Shown one piece after another: positions 26,258 through 35,923 of a DNA stretch of 64,000 nt. The notes below the pieces were generated by a model. The model ran no database searches. It was not told the origin of the DNA and saw only the letters and a list, made by a program, of their open reading frames with translations. How positions within the stretch are numbered: the first letter of the stretch is position 1; the number at the start of each line of letters is the position of its first letter. Made by a program: the position numbers and the translations under genes. This stretch comes from Dulcicalothrix desertica PCC 7102. Lineage in GTDB: Bacteria > Cyanobacteriota > Cyanobacteriia > Cyanobacteriales > Nostocaceae. The stretch lies in assembly GCF_003991905.1 (NCBI RefSeq), contig NZ_RSCL01000001.1, forward strand, positions 868,654-932,653, in the 5' to 3' direction.

Positions 26258-27016
26258 ATGAATAACACCATTACTCAATTACCTATCGATTTAGACTCAC
26301 AGCGTTTACCCCAACATGTCGCTTTAATCATGGATGGAAACGGTCGCTGGGCAAAAAAGCGTGGACTACCACGTATTGCAGGACATCGCCAAGGTGTAAG
26401 GATGTTGAAAGATATACTACGGTGCTGTAAAGATTGGGGAATTAAAGCATTAACTGTATATGCTTTCTCTACAGAAAATTGGGGTAGACCGTTCGAGGAA
26501 GTTGAATTTTTGATGCGGTTGTTTGAGCGTGCATTGAAAAAAGAGTTAGACGCAATGCACTCAGAAGGTGTGCAAATTAGATTTATTGGTGATTTATCAG
26601 CTTTACCTCAGTCACTTGTTCAACTTATTGACCTTGCCACTGAAAAAACACAGCACAATCAAACGCTTCAATTCAATATCGCCGTTAACTATGGTGGGCG
26701 CGATGAAATAATTAACGCATGTCGTCAAATAGGAGAGCTTGTACAAACAGGCAAACTTGACGCATCAGATATAAACGAACAGTTATTTTCGCTTAAGCTA
26801 TACACAACAAATTCACTAGAACCCGATTTACTAATTCGTACTAGCGGTGAAATGCGGTTGAGTAACTTCTTACTCTGGCAAATGGCTTATACAGAAATGT
26901 ATTTTACAGATGTACTCTTCCCCGACTTTGATAGAACAGCTTTTCATCAAGCTTTACTAAGTTACCAAAAACGTGACCGTAGATTTGGCACAATCAAAAC
27001 ATCTTTGTCCGCATGA
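26258..27016 (+). CDS. uppS: Isoprenyl transferase (undecaprenyl diphosphate synthase)
   Basis: 252 residues. It makes the C55 lipid carrier used in peptidoglycan and glycan synthesis by cis-prenyl addition. The catalytic motif [19 protein letters not shown] (Asp26) is near the N-terminus, followed by [20 protein letters not shown] and the C-terminal [20 protein letters not shown]. All are intact and length is normal. In several cyanobacteria this gene follows other envelope genes; here it follows a ferritin-like gene. Confidence 0.97.
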   Translation: MNNTITQLPIDLDSQRLPQHVALIMDGNGRWAKKRGLPRIAGHRQGVRMLKDILRCCKDWGIKALTVYAFSTENWGRPFEEVEFLMRLFERALKKELDAMHSEGVQIRFIGDLSALPQSLVQLIDLATEKTQHNQTLQFNIAVNYGGRDEIINACRQIGELVQTGKLDASDINEQLFSLKLYTTNSLEPDLLIRTSGEMRLSNFLLWQMAYTEMYFTDVLFPDFDRTAFHQALLSYQKRDRRFGTIKTSLSA

Positions 27017-27057
27017 GGATAAAATGCACTATGTAGAGTTCAGGACAAATAACACTT

Positions 27058-27525
27058 ATGCGAGTACTAGTTAGTGGAATGATAATCACTCTTGGATTAT
27101 CTTCGCTTCCAGCATTAGCACAACAGCCAAAAGTCTCAGAATCTCAAGTAGCTGCAATGGTTGAAGCACTACGAATTTCGGCGCCTAAAAATACCCCAAA
27201 TGACGGATTATATAGCGATTGGCAAGTAAAGCCAGGAACCGTTAAACTATGGACAAAAAATTGTTTGAAAAAAGAATTAACACCAGCACAATTTCAAAAT
27301 GACCCAGCAACCGCACGTCAAGTAGTATCATGCGTAATTAACCGTGAATTAACCAAACAGTTTCGCGCCATTCCCAACAACGAAACCGCCGCTGTAGGCA
27401 GTGTAGCCTGCTGGTGGATGACTGGTAACTACACAGGCTGCAACAGTGGATTCACCGCTGATTTTGTTAAAAATGTAACAAAACTCTATCAGCAACAGCG
27501 CTCAAAACCAAAACCACAACCCTAA
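27058..27525 (+). CDS. Secreted hypothetical protein, 155 aa
   Basis: The signal peptide ends at ALA (residue 21). The mature part has four cysteines (NCLKKELTP, VSCVINREL, SVACWWMTGNYTGC), likely two disulfides, and a basic, proline-rich tail. It starts 41 bp after uppS. Function is not recognised. Confidence 0.6.
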   Translation: MRVLVSGMIITLGLSSLPALAQQPKVSESQVAAMVEALRISAPKNTPNDGLYSDWQVKPGTVKLWTKNCLKKELTPAQFQNDPATARQVVSCVINRELTKQFRAIPNNETAAVGSVACWWMTGNYTGCNSGFTADFVKNVTKLYQQQRSKPKPQP

Positions 27526-27574
27526 CACTTTAGTCTTAATACTTTCTTGTAAAAAGTTGTTTCTTATAGAAACT

Positions 27575-27601
27575 TCTTGTGGAACGGGCATCCTTGCCCG
27601 T
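27575..27601. repeat. Dispersed palindrome, single arm form
   Basis: TCTTGTGGAACGGGCATCCT followed by TGCCCGT. Single copy of the family without tandem expansion, 50 bp after the stop of the secreted protein gene. Confidence 0.8.
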
Positions 27602-27843
27602 CTACTCACTATCAGAAGTAAATATTTTGACCACAGAGACACAGAGTCCACAGAGAGGAAAGTGCTTATCAACTTTTTGCAATGCTCAAGGCAGAATGGC
27701 TTTTATACTTTGAACGGGTAAAATCTAGACTTTTGTCATGAGTCGGGCACGAAGGGCGCAGTTTTCCCGCTTTCGCGCGCATCTGAAAGATTTTCACTTG
27801 CTTTAAAAGTAAAGTTTTAACCCGTGTGTAGTATGTAACAACA

Positions 27844-28236
27844 TCATGGAATGAAAAGCCGACCGACACCCATATAATTTTCAATGTCTAATGCAATTTC
27901 AATTAAACGGTCAACACATCGTTCTCGATAGTCGAACTCATCAAGACGGGTAAGGTCGCTAATTGTTACCACAGGAAACGAGTCTTCTGTATTTTCCTCA
28001 CGCATTACCTGTTCAAGTGAATCATCGCCCTTCATATTTCGGTTTGCTGTGAGTATTATCATACCGTTTGACTGAGCGTAACGCCAGACAATGCGGTCGC
28101 TACTATTCATCAATAAACCAACTTCTCTAAAAGTAACAAAACGTATAAGTACTAATTCAAGCCAACCCAACTTCGTTAAGATGCCAAGAAAAACAAGAGC
28201 ATACCCGTCGAGATTATAATCAACCAGAAAAATCAT
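27844..28236 (-). CDS. PIN-like toxin of a DUF433-linked pair
   Basis: 130 residues. It begins MIFLVDYNLDGYALVFLGIL with the early Asp of PIN-like nucleases, then LLMNSSDRIVWRYAQSNGMI and ILTANRNMKGDDSLEQVMRE. This is a conserved cyanobacterial family that pairs with DUF433 antitoxins. Its start overlaps the antitoxin stop by 4 bases (28233-28236), so the two are translationally coupled. The expected action is RNA cleavage held in check by the antitoxin; not demonstrated here. Confidence 0.78.
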   Translation of the reverse strand: MIFLVDYNLDGYALVFLGILTKLGWLELVLIRFVTFREVGLLMNSSDRIVWRYAQSNGMIILTANRNMKGDDSLEQVMREENTEDSFPVVTISDLTRLDEFDYRERCVDRLIEIALDIENYMGVGRLFIP

Positions 28237-28619
28237 ACTCGTCCAAAATTCCGTTCGGCTTTTTGCTTTTCTAGTTTTGCCCAGAGGGCTTCAGTTCCAG
28301 GTTTATGAAGTGTACTAGCAATTCGAGCAAAGTGTTCGTGATTTTTTTCTTCCCAATATTGACGAATTTCTTCTCTAGTTTGTAGAACTTCTTGATATTC
28401 AGCTTCTAGCTGAGTAGAATTTGCCGAAATATAAGACATAGCTGCGTTAATTTGTTCGTCTGTAAGATCAAACTTATCACGAATTAATTTTGGTGGGTAA
28501 CTAGCTTTCAGAAAATCCATAACATCGTAGATAGTAATACGACTGCCCGCTATACTTAACCCACGTTCTGTACGAATTATTAATGGTTGACCAGTGGATG
28601 CTAATGACATAATCAGCAC
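28233..28619 (-). CDS. DUF433 antitoxin-like protein
   Basis: 128 residues. The DUF433 winged HTH is clear: TERGLSIAGSRITIYDVMDF then PKLIRDKFDLTDEQINAAMS. The remaining C-terminal part is an acidic and basic coiled helix that should wrap the toxin. It is upstream of and overlaps the PIN-like gene, the normal antitoxin-first order. Start could be 28619 or the in-frame ATG 9 bases later. Confidence 0.8.
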   Translation of the reverse strand: MLIMSLASTGQPLIIRTERGLSIAGSRITIYDVMDFLKASYPPKLIRDKFDLTDEQINAAMSYISANSTQLEAEYQEVLQTREEIRQYWEEKNHEHFARIASTLHKPGTEALWAKLEKQKAERNFGRV

Positions 28620-28917
28620 GTTCTATTATGGTTTCCTACTATATTAACAAAAGACAAGACTTTATAGTACAAATAATGTAAGTTATTCACTGCAGGTTTC
28701 ACCACAAATGCCCAAGTAACGGTCAAACGAACTAATAACAACATACGTGAGTATGCTAATTGCTCGTCATAATTCTATATTAATTTTTTAATCTCAGAGT
28801 TTATCGAGCTACTTACATTCATAGTACACTTGTTTTATTCACTCCTCAAAGTAACGATTTGTTGCAATCTTTCTCAGTAGTTGCTAAACAAACTCATAAC
28901 GACTATAGATAAGCGCG
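28620..28917. other. 298-bp intergenic region between TA pair and catalase remnant
   Basis: AT-rich, with no gene. It holds the divergent promoters of the antitoxin and of the catalase remnant. No clear regulator site was found. Confidence 0.5.
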
Positions 28918-30048
28918 ATGACAGACCATAACACGTTGACTACTGCTAGTGGTATTCCTGTTTCGGACAACCAAAATTCGTTGACGGCAGGTTCAAGAGG
29001 CCCTGTTGTAATACAAGATTTCCATTTATTAGAGAAGCTTGCTCACTTCAACCGCGAAAGGGTTCCAGAGCGGGTAGTTCATGCTAAAGGCGCCGCTGCG
29101 TTTGGTACTTTTACGGTAATAAATGATATTACTCAATATAGTAGAGCGAAGTTATTTTCTGAGGTTGGTAAGAAAACCGAAGTTTTGCTGCGTTTCTCAA
29201 CAGTTGGTGGTGAGAGCGGTTCTGCTGATGCAGAACGTGACCCCAGAGGTTTCGCTGTGAAATTCTACACTGAGGAAGGTAACTGGGATTTGACGGGTAA
29301 TAATACACCTGTTTTCTTTATTCGTGACCCGCTTAAGTTCCCTGATTTTATTCATACTCAAAAACGTAATCCGCAAACGCATACTAAAGATGCGAATGCT
29401 AAATGGGATTTTTAGTCACTTAGTCCAGAGTCTTTACACCAGGTAACAATATTGTTTTCTGACCGTGGTACTCCAAAGACCAATCGACACATGGATGGTT
29501 TTGGTAGCCATACTTTTAGCCTTATTAATGGTGAAGGTAAGCGGGTTTGGTGTAAATTCCATTTTAAAACTTTGCAAGGTATTCAAAATTTTACGGCAGA
29601 AGAAGCTACTCGAAATCCGGGTGAAGACCCTAACCATTCTACTCGTGATTTGTTTGAAGCAATTAAACGTGGTGAATATCCAAAATGGCGCCTATGCATT
29701 CAAGTAATGACCGAGGAGCAAGCGGCAAATCATCCTGATGACCCATTTGATATTACAAAGGTTTGGAAGCACAAAGATTATCCATTAATTGAAGTGGGGA
29801 TTTTAGAGTTAAACCGTAACCCCGAAAATTACTTTGCCCAAGTCGAGCAAGCTCCTGATGAACAGGAACGTTTAGTTAAAAATATTGTTGATAGTCTTAG
29901 CGAAGCACGCTAAGATATTCAAATGCGGCAGTTGTGTCACTTCTTCCGCGCAGATGTTTCTTATGGTATGCGAATTGCTAAGGGGTTGGGAATAAATATT
30001 GACCCTGCAATGAAAACGGCGCCTGTTCAGCAATCAGTAGGCGTATAA
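28918..30048 (+). pseudogene. Catalase (KatA/clade 3 type), inactivated
   Basis: In one reading frame the whole stretch is a clade 3 monofunctional catalase: catalytic His55 in [12 protein letters not shown], heme-side [36 protein letters not shown], and the C-terminal tail after [12 protein letters not shown]. Three faults are seen. An in-frame TAG at 29413-29415 cuts FLSLSPES. A junction near 29851 skips about 100-130 residues, including the heme-ligand Tyr region. An in-frame TAA at 29911-29913 falls just before IQMRQLCHFF. The gene cannot give an active enzyme. The frame is unbroken, so decay is recent or readthrough occurs. Confidence 0.92.
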
Positions 30049-30052
30049 AATG

Positions 30053-30084
30053 AAACCGGGCTTCTTACGAGAAGCCCGGTTTTT
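30053..30084 (+). terminator. Strong hairpin terminator behind the catalase remnant
   Basis: AAACCGGGCTTCT, loop TACG, AGAAGCCCGGTTT followed by T residues. Stem of 13 bp. It belongs to the same AGAAGCCCGGTTT family as the repeat at 25124. Confidence 0.85.
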
Positions 30085-30215
30085 ATCTATCTTGCGGTTG
30101 AATTGACATTAATCCCTTGGCTAGTAGACAAAATAATTATTCCGATGGCATGATGAAAATTAATTATATTTAATTAGCTTTATTATTTAATTGGCGAATA
30201 TATTAATTTTTAACA

Positions 30216-33200
30216 ATGTTTAGAAAAATTAAAATTGGTACAAAGATTGGCGCCGGATTCGGAGTAATATTAGCTGTTGTAAGTGGGATTGGCTTTATTA
30301 CATATCAAACTACGAATAATTTAGTTTTAAATGCTGGGTGGCAAGCTCATAGCTATGAAGTGCTAGGTGAGTTGAAAAATTTAAACTTACATTTACAATC
30401 AGCAGAAGCATCGCAGCGTGCTTTTATTGTTACAGGTGAACAGCGTTTTTTACAACCTTTTGATGGTGCCATAAGTAGTTTAGAAAAAAGCTTAATCAGA
30501 ATACGTAAATTAACATCCGATAATTCTGAGCAGCAAAGCCTTATTAGCAAGCTTGAAGTATTAATACCTCAAAGAGTAGATATAATTAGAAATCGAATTT
30601 CATTACGTCAAAATCAAGGATTTGAAGTTGCAAGACAGGAAGTTGCCTCAGATAAAGGTCGAGAGCTTACAAACCAAATTAGAAGTGCAATATCTGAAAT
30701 TGAAAAAGATGAAAGAGCTTTGTTATATTTGCGTTCTCAAAATACTAAAAAATCTACCGAGCAAGCATTCAATGCTATTTCACTTGGTGTACCTTTTATC
30801 ATTTTACTACTAATTTTAATTGTTATTTATCTAAATCGAGAAATTTCTCATCCTTTACGCGAACTTTCTAATAAAACAGTTGCACTTGCCGATGGAGATT
30901 TATCGGTAAGTATTCACGATAAAAAACGTGAAGATGAAGTAGGTATGCTGGTAAAAGCATTCAACCGCATGGTTGCTAATTTACGCGATAAATCAGAATA
31001 TAGTCAACAACAAACTTGGTTAAAATCTAATTTAGCTAAGTTTTCTCAAATGCTGCAAGGACAGCGTAATTTACCCATTGTTGCCAAAATTATCCTCAGC
31101 GAACTGGCGCCGCTTGTAAATGCCCAGCAAGGTGTATTATATCTTAAAGATGCTGATAGTGAACCACCTGTACTAATTTTACTTGGTAGCTATGCATACC
31201 AACAACGCAAAAATCTGTCGAATAGGTATCAGTTAGGGGAAGGGTTAGTAGGACAATGTGCTTTAGAAAAGCAAAAAATAGTACTAACAAATGTTCCTGA
31301 TGATTATATTCAAATTAGTTCAGGGTTAGGTGAAGCAAAACCAAAAAATATTATAGTATTGCCAATATTATTTGAGTCAGAAATTACGGCAGTAATTGAA
31401 TTAGCATCGTTTCAGGAATTTGAAACACTACACATAACACTATTAGATGAATTGTGCGAGACTTTAGGTGCAGTGCTAAATGCTATAGCATCAGATATTC
31501 GTACAGTCGAGTTGCTCAAACAGTCGCAAGCATTAGCAGAATTACTGCAAAACCAACAAGAAGAACTTCAAGAAAGTAATGAAAGATTAGCAGAACAAGC
31601 AGAAACACTACAAGCATCTGAAGAACTTTTACAACAACAACAGCAAGAATTACAGCAGTCAAATGAAGAATTACAAGAGCTTAATAAAGAGCTAGAGAAA
31701 AAAGCCGAATTGCTAGAATTGCAAAAACAAGAAGTTGAAACAAAAAATAACCAACTTGAAGAAGCACGGCAATCATTAGAAACACAAGCTAGTGAGTTAG
31801 AGCTTTCTTCAAAATATAAATCTCAATTTCTTGCTAACATGTCACATGAATTGCGAACCCCTCTTAATAGCTTACTAATTCTAGCTAAACTTTTATCTGA
31901 AAATAGCGAAGGTAATCTCACATCGAGACAAATAGAGTATAGTAGTACTATTTACGGTGCTGGAAACGATTTGCTAGGGTTAATCAATGATATATTAGAC
32001 TTAGCAAAAATCGAATCTGGCACAATGTCATTCGATTATTACCCGTTACCATTGGTCGAACTCAAGCATTACTTAGAACGTACCTTTAAACAGCTTGCCC
32101 ACAGTAAAGGTTTAAACTTTATACTTGATTTTGCGGCAAATCTCCCATCAAGTATTGATACCGACGCAAAGCGTTTACAACAAGTTCTCAAAAACTTACT
32201 AGCAAATGCCTTTAAATTCACAGAACAAGGAGAAGTACGACTCACGGTAAACTTTGCTTCACATGGTTGGAGTCCTAACAATCAAACCTTAAATCAATCT
32301 AGTTCAGTTATCGCTTTCAGCGTCAGTGATACAGGTATCGGGATAGCACCCGAAAAGCAAAAGATAATTTTTGAAGCATTTCAACAAGCTGATGGTAGCA
32401 CTAATCGTAAACACGGAGGTACAGGTTTAGGTTTATCAATCAGTCGCGAAATTGCGCGCTTATTTGGTGGTGAAATTACTTTATCCAGCCATCCCGGTGA
32501 AGGAAGCACATTTACACTATATCTTCCAATTAATAGTGCTGAGTCTAAGAATAGTGCTGAGTTGAAAGTGCTGAGTGCTGAGTTACATAAAAGTGCCAAA
32601 TCAAACTCAGCACTCACTACTCAGCAATCAGCACTCAATACTTCTTACTCAGCACTCAGCACTCAGCACTCTTCACTATTTGATGACCGAAAAAATATTC
32701 AACCTGGCGAACATGTATTATTAATAATTGAAGATGATATAACTTTTGCGCGTATTTTATACGACATGGCGCAACAGCAAGGTTTTAAATGTGTTATTGC
32801 TCAAAATGGTAATAGCGGAATATTACAAGCACGTCAAATTAAACCTTCAGCAATTTTATTAGATATTGATTTACCAGGAATCGATGGTTGGATGGTGTTG
32901 GATAGATTGAAGCACGATGTAAACACACGTCATATTCCTGTACATGTAATGACGGTAGAAGACGGGAAACAGCGGAGTTTACAGCAAGGTGCAATGGCAT
33001 ATTTACAAAAACCTGTTACCAGAGAAGAAATTAGCGATGCTTTAAATAGAATAAAAGTATTTATAGAGCGACCACTGAAATATTTACTTGTTGCCGAAGA
33101 CGACGAAATACAGCGTCAAAGTATTATCGAACTTATTGGTGGTGATGATGGTGATGTTAATATTACTGGTGTAGGGACAGCCGAACAAGCTTTATTCTCA

Positions 33201-33887
33201 ATTCGTTCGCGACGCTTTGATTGTATGGTTCTCGATTTGGGACTGCCAGATATGGATGGCTTTGAGCTAATTGAACTAATTAAGAAGGAAAAAAATGGTG
33301 AATCCTTACCTGTTATTATTTATACAGGTAAGGAAATTACCAAAGCACAAGAATTTGAATTACGGCGAATCGCAGAAACAATCATTATTAAAGACGTAAA
33401 CTCTCCGGAACGACTGCTCGCCGAAACGTCATTATTCTTGCATAGAGTTCAAGCCGAACTACCTGCTACTCAGCAAAAAATACTTGAAAAATTACAATCA
33501 AGCGACAGTATTCTTACAAATAAAAAAGTTTTAATTGTAGATGACGATGTTCGTAATATTTTTGCCCTAACTGGTTTACTCGAAAAATACAGTATGCAAG
33601 TAATATACGCTGAAAATGGTAAAGAAGGTATCGAAGTTTTACAACAAAATCCCGATACCAATGTCATACTTATGGATATAATGATGCCTGAAATGGATGG
33701 TTACGAAACTACCCGTCAAATTCGTCAAAATCATCAATTTAAATCTTTACCCATTATTGCCCTTACTGCTAAAGCCATGCAAGGCGACCGTGAAAAATGC
33801 ATCGAAGCAGGCGCCTCAGATTACATTACTAAACCCGTTGACACTGAACAGCTACTTTCGCTTTTAAGAGTATGGTTGTACGATTAA
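30216..33887 (+). CDS. Large hybrid sensor histidine kinase (CHASE3-HAMP-GAF-HisKA-HATPase-REC-REC-REC)
   Basis: 1223 residues. Order: membrane helix (about 10-30), CHASE3-like helical sensor, second membrane helix (about 188-208), HAMP (about 210-262), GAF (about 285-420), long Gln/Glu coiled coil (about 430-530), HisKA with His544 in NMSHELRTPLNSL, HATPase (about 650-770), then three receivers. REC1 has LLDIDLPGIDG, REC2 LDLGLPDMDG and REC3 ILMDIMMPEMDGYETT. Between HATPase and REC1 (about 773-819) a Ser/Ala-rich stretch derives from a heptamer repeat in the DNA. The three receivers suggest a branched or cascaded phosphorelay. The gene is alone. Confidence 0.93.
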   Translation: MFRKIKIGTKIGAGFGVILAVVSGIGFITYQTTNNLVLNAGWQAHSYEVLGELKNLNLHLQSAEASQRAFIVTGEQRFLQPFDGAISSLEKSLIRIRKLTSDNSEQQSLISKLEVLIPQRVDIIRNRISLRQNQGFEVARQEVASDKGRELTNQIRSAISEIEKDERALLYLRSQNTKKSTEQAFNAISLGVPFIILLLILIVIYLNREISHPLRELSNKTVALADGDLSVSIHDKKREDEVGMLVKAFNRMVANLRDKSEYSQQQTWLKSNLAKFSQMLQGQRNLPIVAKIILSELAPLVNAQQGVLYLKDADSEPPVLILLGSYAYQQRKNLSNRYQLGEGLVGQCALEKQKIVLTNVPDDYIQISSGLGEAKPKNIIVLPILFESEITAVIELASFQEFETLHITLLDELCETLGAVLNAIASDIRTVELLKQSQALAELLQNQQEELQESNERLAEQAETLQASEELLQQQQQELQQSNEELQELNKELEKKAELLELQKQEVETKNNQLEEARQSLETQASELELSSKYKSQFLANMSHELRTPLNSLLILAKLLSENSEGNLTSRQIEYSSTIYGAGNDLLGLINDILDLAKIESGTMSFDYYPLPLVELKHYLERTFKQLAHSKGLNFILDFAANLPSSIDTDAKRLQQVLKNLLANAFKFTEQGEVRLTVNFASHGWSPNNQTLNQSSSVIAFSVSDTGIGIAPEKQKIIFEAFQQADGSTNRKHGGTGLGLSISREIARLFGGEITLSSHPGEGSTFTLYLPINSAESKNSAELKVLSAELHKSAKSNSALTTQQSALNTSYSALSTQHSSLFDDRKNIQPGEHVLLIIEDDITFARILYDMAQQQGFKCVIAQNGNSGILQARQIKPSAILLDIDLPGIDGWMVLDRLKHDVNTRHIPVHVMTVEDGKQRSLQQGAMAYLQKPVTREEISDALNRIKVFIERPLKYLLVAEDDEIQRQSIIELIGGDDGDVNITGVGTAEQALFSIRSRRFDCMVLDLGLPDMDGFELIELIKKEKNGESLPVIIYTGKEITKAQEFELRRIAETIIIKDVNSPERLLAETSLFLHRVQAELPATQQKILEKLQSSDSILTNKKVLIVDDDVRNIFALTGLLEKYSMQVIYAENGKEGIEVLQQNPDTNVILMDIMMPEMDGYETTRQIRQNHQFKSLPIIALTAKAMQGDREKCIEAGASDYITKPVDTEQLLSLLRVWLYD
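32533..32672. repeat. Heptamer repeat (AGTGCTG/CAGCACT) inside the hybrid kinase gene
   Basis: Copies of GTGCTGA on the left and CAGCACTCAG on the right face each other, forming an inverted array of about 140 bp. The sequence is in frame and encodes Ser/Ala/Glu/Thr/Gln-rich linker. GTGCTGAGTGCTGAG also occurs at 57763, so it is a mobile or amplifying short repeat. Confidence 0.8.
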
Positions 33888-33904
33888 CTGTTCTCAATAT
33901 AATC

Positions 33905-33935
33905 AGAGGCGGGCAAGGATGCCCGCTCCACAAGA
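33905..33935. repeat. Dispersed palindrome, single copy
   Basis: GGCGGGCAAGGATGCCC followed by the GCTCCACAAG arm; family as at 211. It lies between the kinase stop (33887) and the convergent glycan operon end (33945). Confidence 0.8.
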
Positions 33936-33944
33936 TAGATGAAG

Positions 33945-34886
33945 TTACAGTTTTGCTTTGATTTGCCGAAGTTGGTTTTTGAGATTATCTACTGTTTTTT
34001 GCCACTGACTTTTTTGGATAGGCGCCGGGAAGTAAGCAGGTGGTAATTCTGGGTTAAGATGACGGTAGTATTCCCAAGTTTCCCAGTAAGGACAACCGGG
34101 TTGAATACGAATACCTGCCCAGTGTAAATATTGGAGTGGTTGATTTACAGTTGGGTCGATTAGTACACTAGCTTGCTCCTGTTTTGATTGAAAGTGCGGT
34201 GTACCTGCCCAGTTACCAGGCGCCTGACCTTCACGACGTACAATGTTAAAGCGGTTTTTGATACGCTTCAATAACATATAGTTAATTATTGGTTGGTCGG
34301 AAGTTTTTTCACTAAAATCAAAGTATTCGGGATGTTGTGTACACTCGGTAAATACTTCGTACAAATCTTGTTCGGAGACGAGATTTTTCTTGGAACCCCA
34401 AAATCCACCGTTGAATATATCTTTGACTTCTTCTTGTGTAAATACTCCGTCGTCAAAAACTTTGGCAGAAAATACGTTTTTTATACCACCTAAATGTTGG
34501 TAATCACAGTTAATAAAATCTGTGTTTGCTAGGTAATTAAGGTTATCGGCAATTTTTTCAAAGACAACTATATCTGTGTCAATGTATAAAAACTCATCAA
34601 AGGGGCCAAACCAACAAGCTTGTTTACGAAACTGGTTTGGACGTGCAAAAAACTTACCACCAAATGTTTCGTGTAATTTCTTTGATAAACGGTCGATAAA
34701 TTCTAAATCTTCATAAACCTTTACACCATAATAGCGATTGAGTGTATCGGCTATATTGTGATAATTATCATCATATGGAATCATCACAATAGGTGTTTCT
34801 TTATCATACAATCTAATGCTGTTGAGCAAAGCTATTGCATGGTCTGTAACTTTATCGTTAGCTATAATATATATTCCGCGCGTCAT
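33945..34886 (-). CDS. Npun_R2821/Npun_R2823-family GT-A glycosyltransferase
   Basis: 313 residues. The N-terminal GT-A-type fold has a Rossmann start RGIYIIANDKVTDHAIALLN and the metal motif DEFLYIDTDIVVF (D-T-D). The mid region FNGGFWGSKKNL and late LQYLHWAGI match the family found in Nostoc punctiforme glycan clusters. It is paralogous to the next gene upstream, which ends 4 bp before it. Likely adds a sugar to an exported glycan; donor and acceptor are unknown. Last gene of the operon. Confidence 0.78.
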   Translation of the reverse strand: MTRGIYIIANDKVTDHAIALLNSIRLYDKETPIVMIPYDDNYHNIADTLNRYYGVKVYEDLEFIDRLSKKLHETFGGKFFARPNQFRKQACWFGPFDEFLYIDTDIVVFEKIADNLNYLANTDFINCDYQHLGGIKNVFSAKVFDDGVFTQEEVKDIFNGGFWGSKKNLVSEQDLYEVFTECTQHPEYFDFSEKTSDQPIINYMLLKRIKNRFNIVRREGQAPGNWAGTPHFQSKQEQASVLIDPTVNQPLQYLHWAGIRIQPGCPYWETWEYYRHLNPELPPAYFPAPIQKSQWQKTVDNLKNQLRQIKAKL

Positions 34887-34890
34887 TGTA

Positions 34891-35895
34891 TTAAACCTCC
34901 ATTGGAATTCCTAATTTTCGTAAAACTCTTGTTGCAAAACTCGGTGGTTCATTGTAAGCTTTAGGCTTAGTCTTAAACTGCGGGCGCCGTGTTGGTTCAT
35001 TTAAATAACGGTAGTGTAAAAAAATATCCCTGTAAGGAAACCCAACATTTTCACCCGCACATACACGGGCAAATAGTTTTGATGATAAACCAATATAATG
35101 CAGGTAGGTAAGACGACTTTGTTTGTCGTAAAGAAGATTATCTTTTTCCTGAAAGTGTGGAGAAGTCACACAACAACCAGTTACTTTATCCTCACTTAGG
35201 TAATGGGCAAAGTTGCACATCGAAACACCCGCACGCATCACCATATAATTAAGAATAGTTTGGTCGGGTGCATTCATATACAGCACTTCACCATCACAGG
35301 AGCGTAGTTGTGATAATAGGTAATCTCTTTTTTCTTGATTAAATAAACCTTTTTTGGTTGCGTACATACCCGAACAAAAGATTTCGCTATCAATACGTGC
35401 TTGTGAAAATATATTTAATAGCTGTTTGGACTTGATGTCATAAACGTGCGTCGGGTCTTTGTGCTGAAAGTCATAAACCACAAAATCATTATGATCTAAC
35501 TGCTGGAAAATGTAATCGAGCGAGTTTAGTACTAAAGTATCAGCATCAAGATAAATAAACCTATCAAACCGACCATCAAAAGCGCAAAACCTTCGATGTG
35601 TACCCATGCGGTATATACCTGATATACCTCGTTCTGACCATGTTTTGAATGCGTTTGGGTGTGTCTGCCATACATCGTAAACAAAATTATCCCAAAGTTC
35701 GATAATTGATTTATCGTCAAATATTTCTAAATTACTGCGTTTGGCAGCTTCTTCTTTGACTCGTTCTAATTTATCGTCGTATGGCAAAATGCAAATTGGG
35801 TAATTTTTACCAGCATGAACTTCAATACTGTTTAACAGCGCTATCAACTGGTCATAAACTACATCATTTGCAAGAATATAAATACCATCAGTCAT
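34891..35895 (-). CDS. Npun_R2821/Npun_R2823-family GT-A glycosyltransferase, paralog
   Basis: 334 residues: DGIYILANDVVYDQLIALLN at the start, the DXD motif in DRFIYLDADTLVL, then FCSGMYATKKGLF and LTYLHYIGLSSKLF. It is clearly homologous to the downstream gene, with about 20 extra residues in the middle. Tandem duplication and divergence likely gave the two distinct acceptor specificities. It is fused into the operon with 28 bp to the GT10 gene. Confidence 0.78.
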   Translation of the reverse strand: MTDGIYILANDVVYDQLIALLNSIEVHAGKNYPICILPYDDKLERVKEEAAKRSNLEIFDDKSIIELWDNFVYDVWQTHPNAFKTWSERGISGIYRMGTHRRFCAFDGRFDRFIYLDADTLVLNSLDYIFQQLDHNDFVVYDFQHKDPTHVYDIKSKQLLNIFSQARIDSEIFCSGMYATKKGLFNQEKRDYLLSQLRSCDGEVLYMNAPDQTILNYMVMRAGVSMCNFAHYLSEDKVTGCCVTSPHFQEKDNLLYDKQSRLTYLHYIGLSSKLFARVCAGENVGFPYRDIFLHYRYLNEPTRRPQFKTKPKAYNEPPSFATRVLRKLGIPMEV

Positions 35896-35923
35896 ATATA
35901 ACCCCTACCAAATTTAAATTTGA

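Noticed and set aside
27669-27884. 71-codon minus-strand frame
   Set aside because: It overlaps the end of the PIN-like gene and has no support.
29413-29415. Readthrough or pyrrolysine-type decoding of the TAG in the catalase gene
   Set aside because: A second nonsense codon and an internal deletion make simple decay the better reading.
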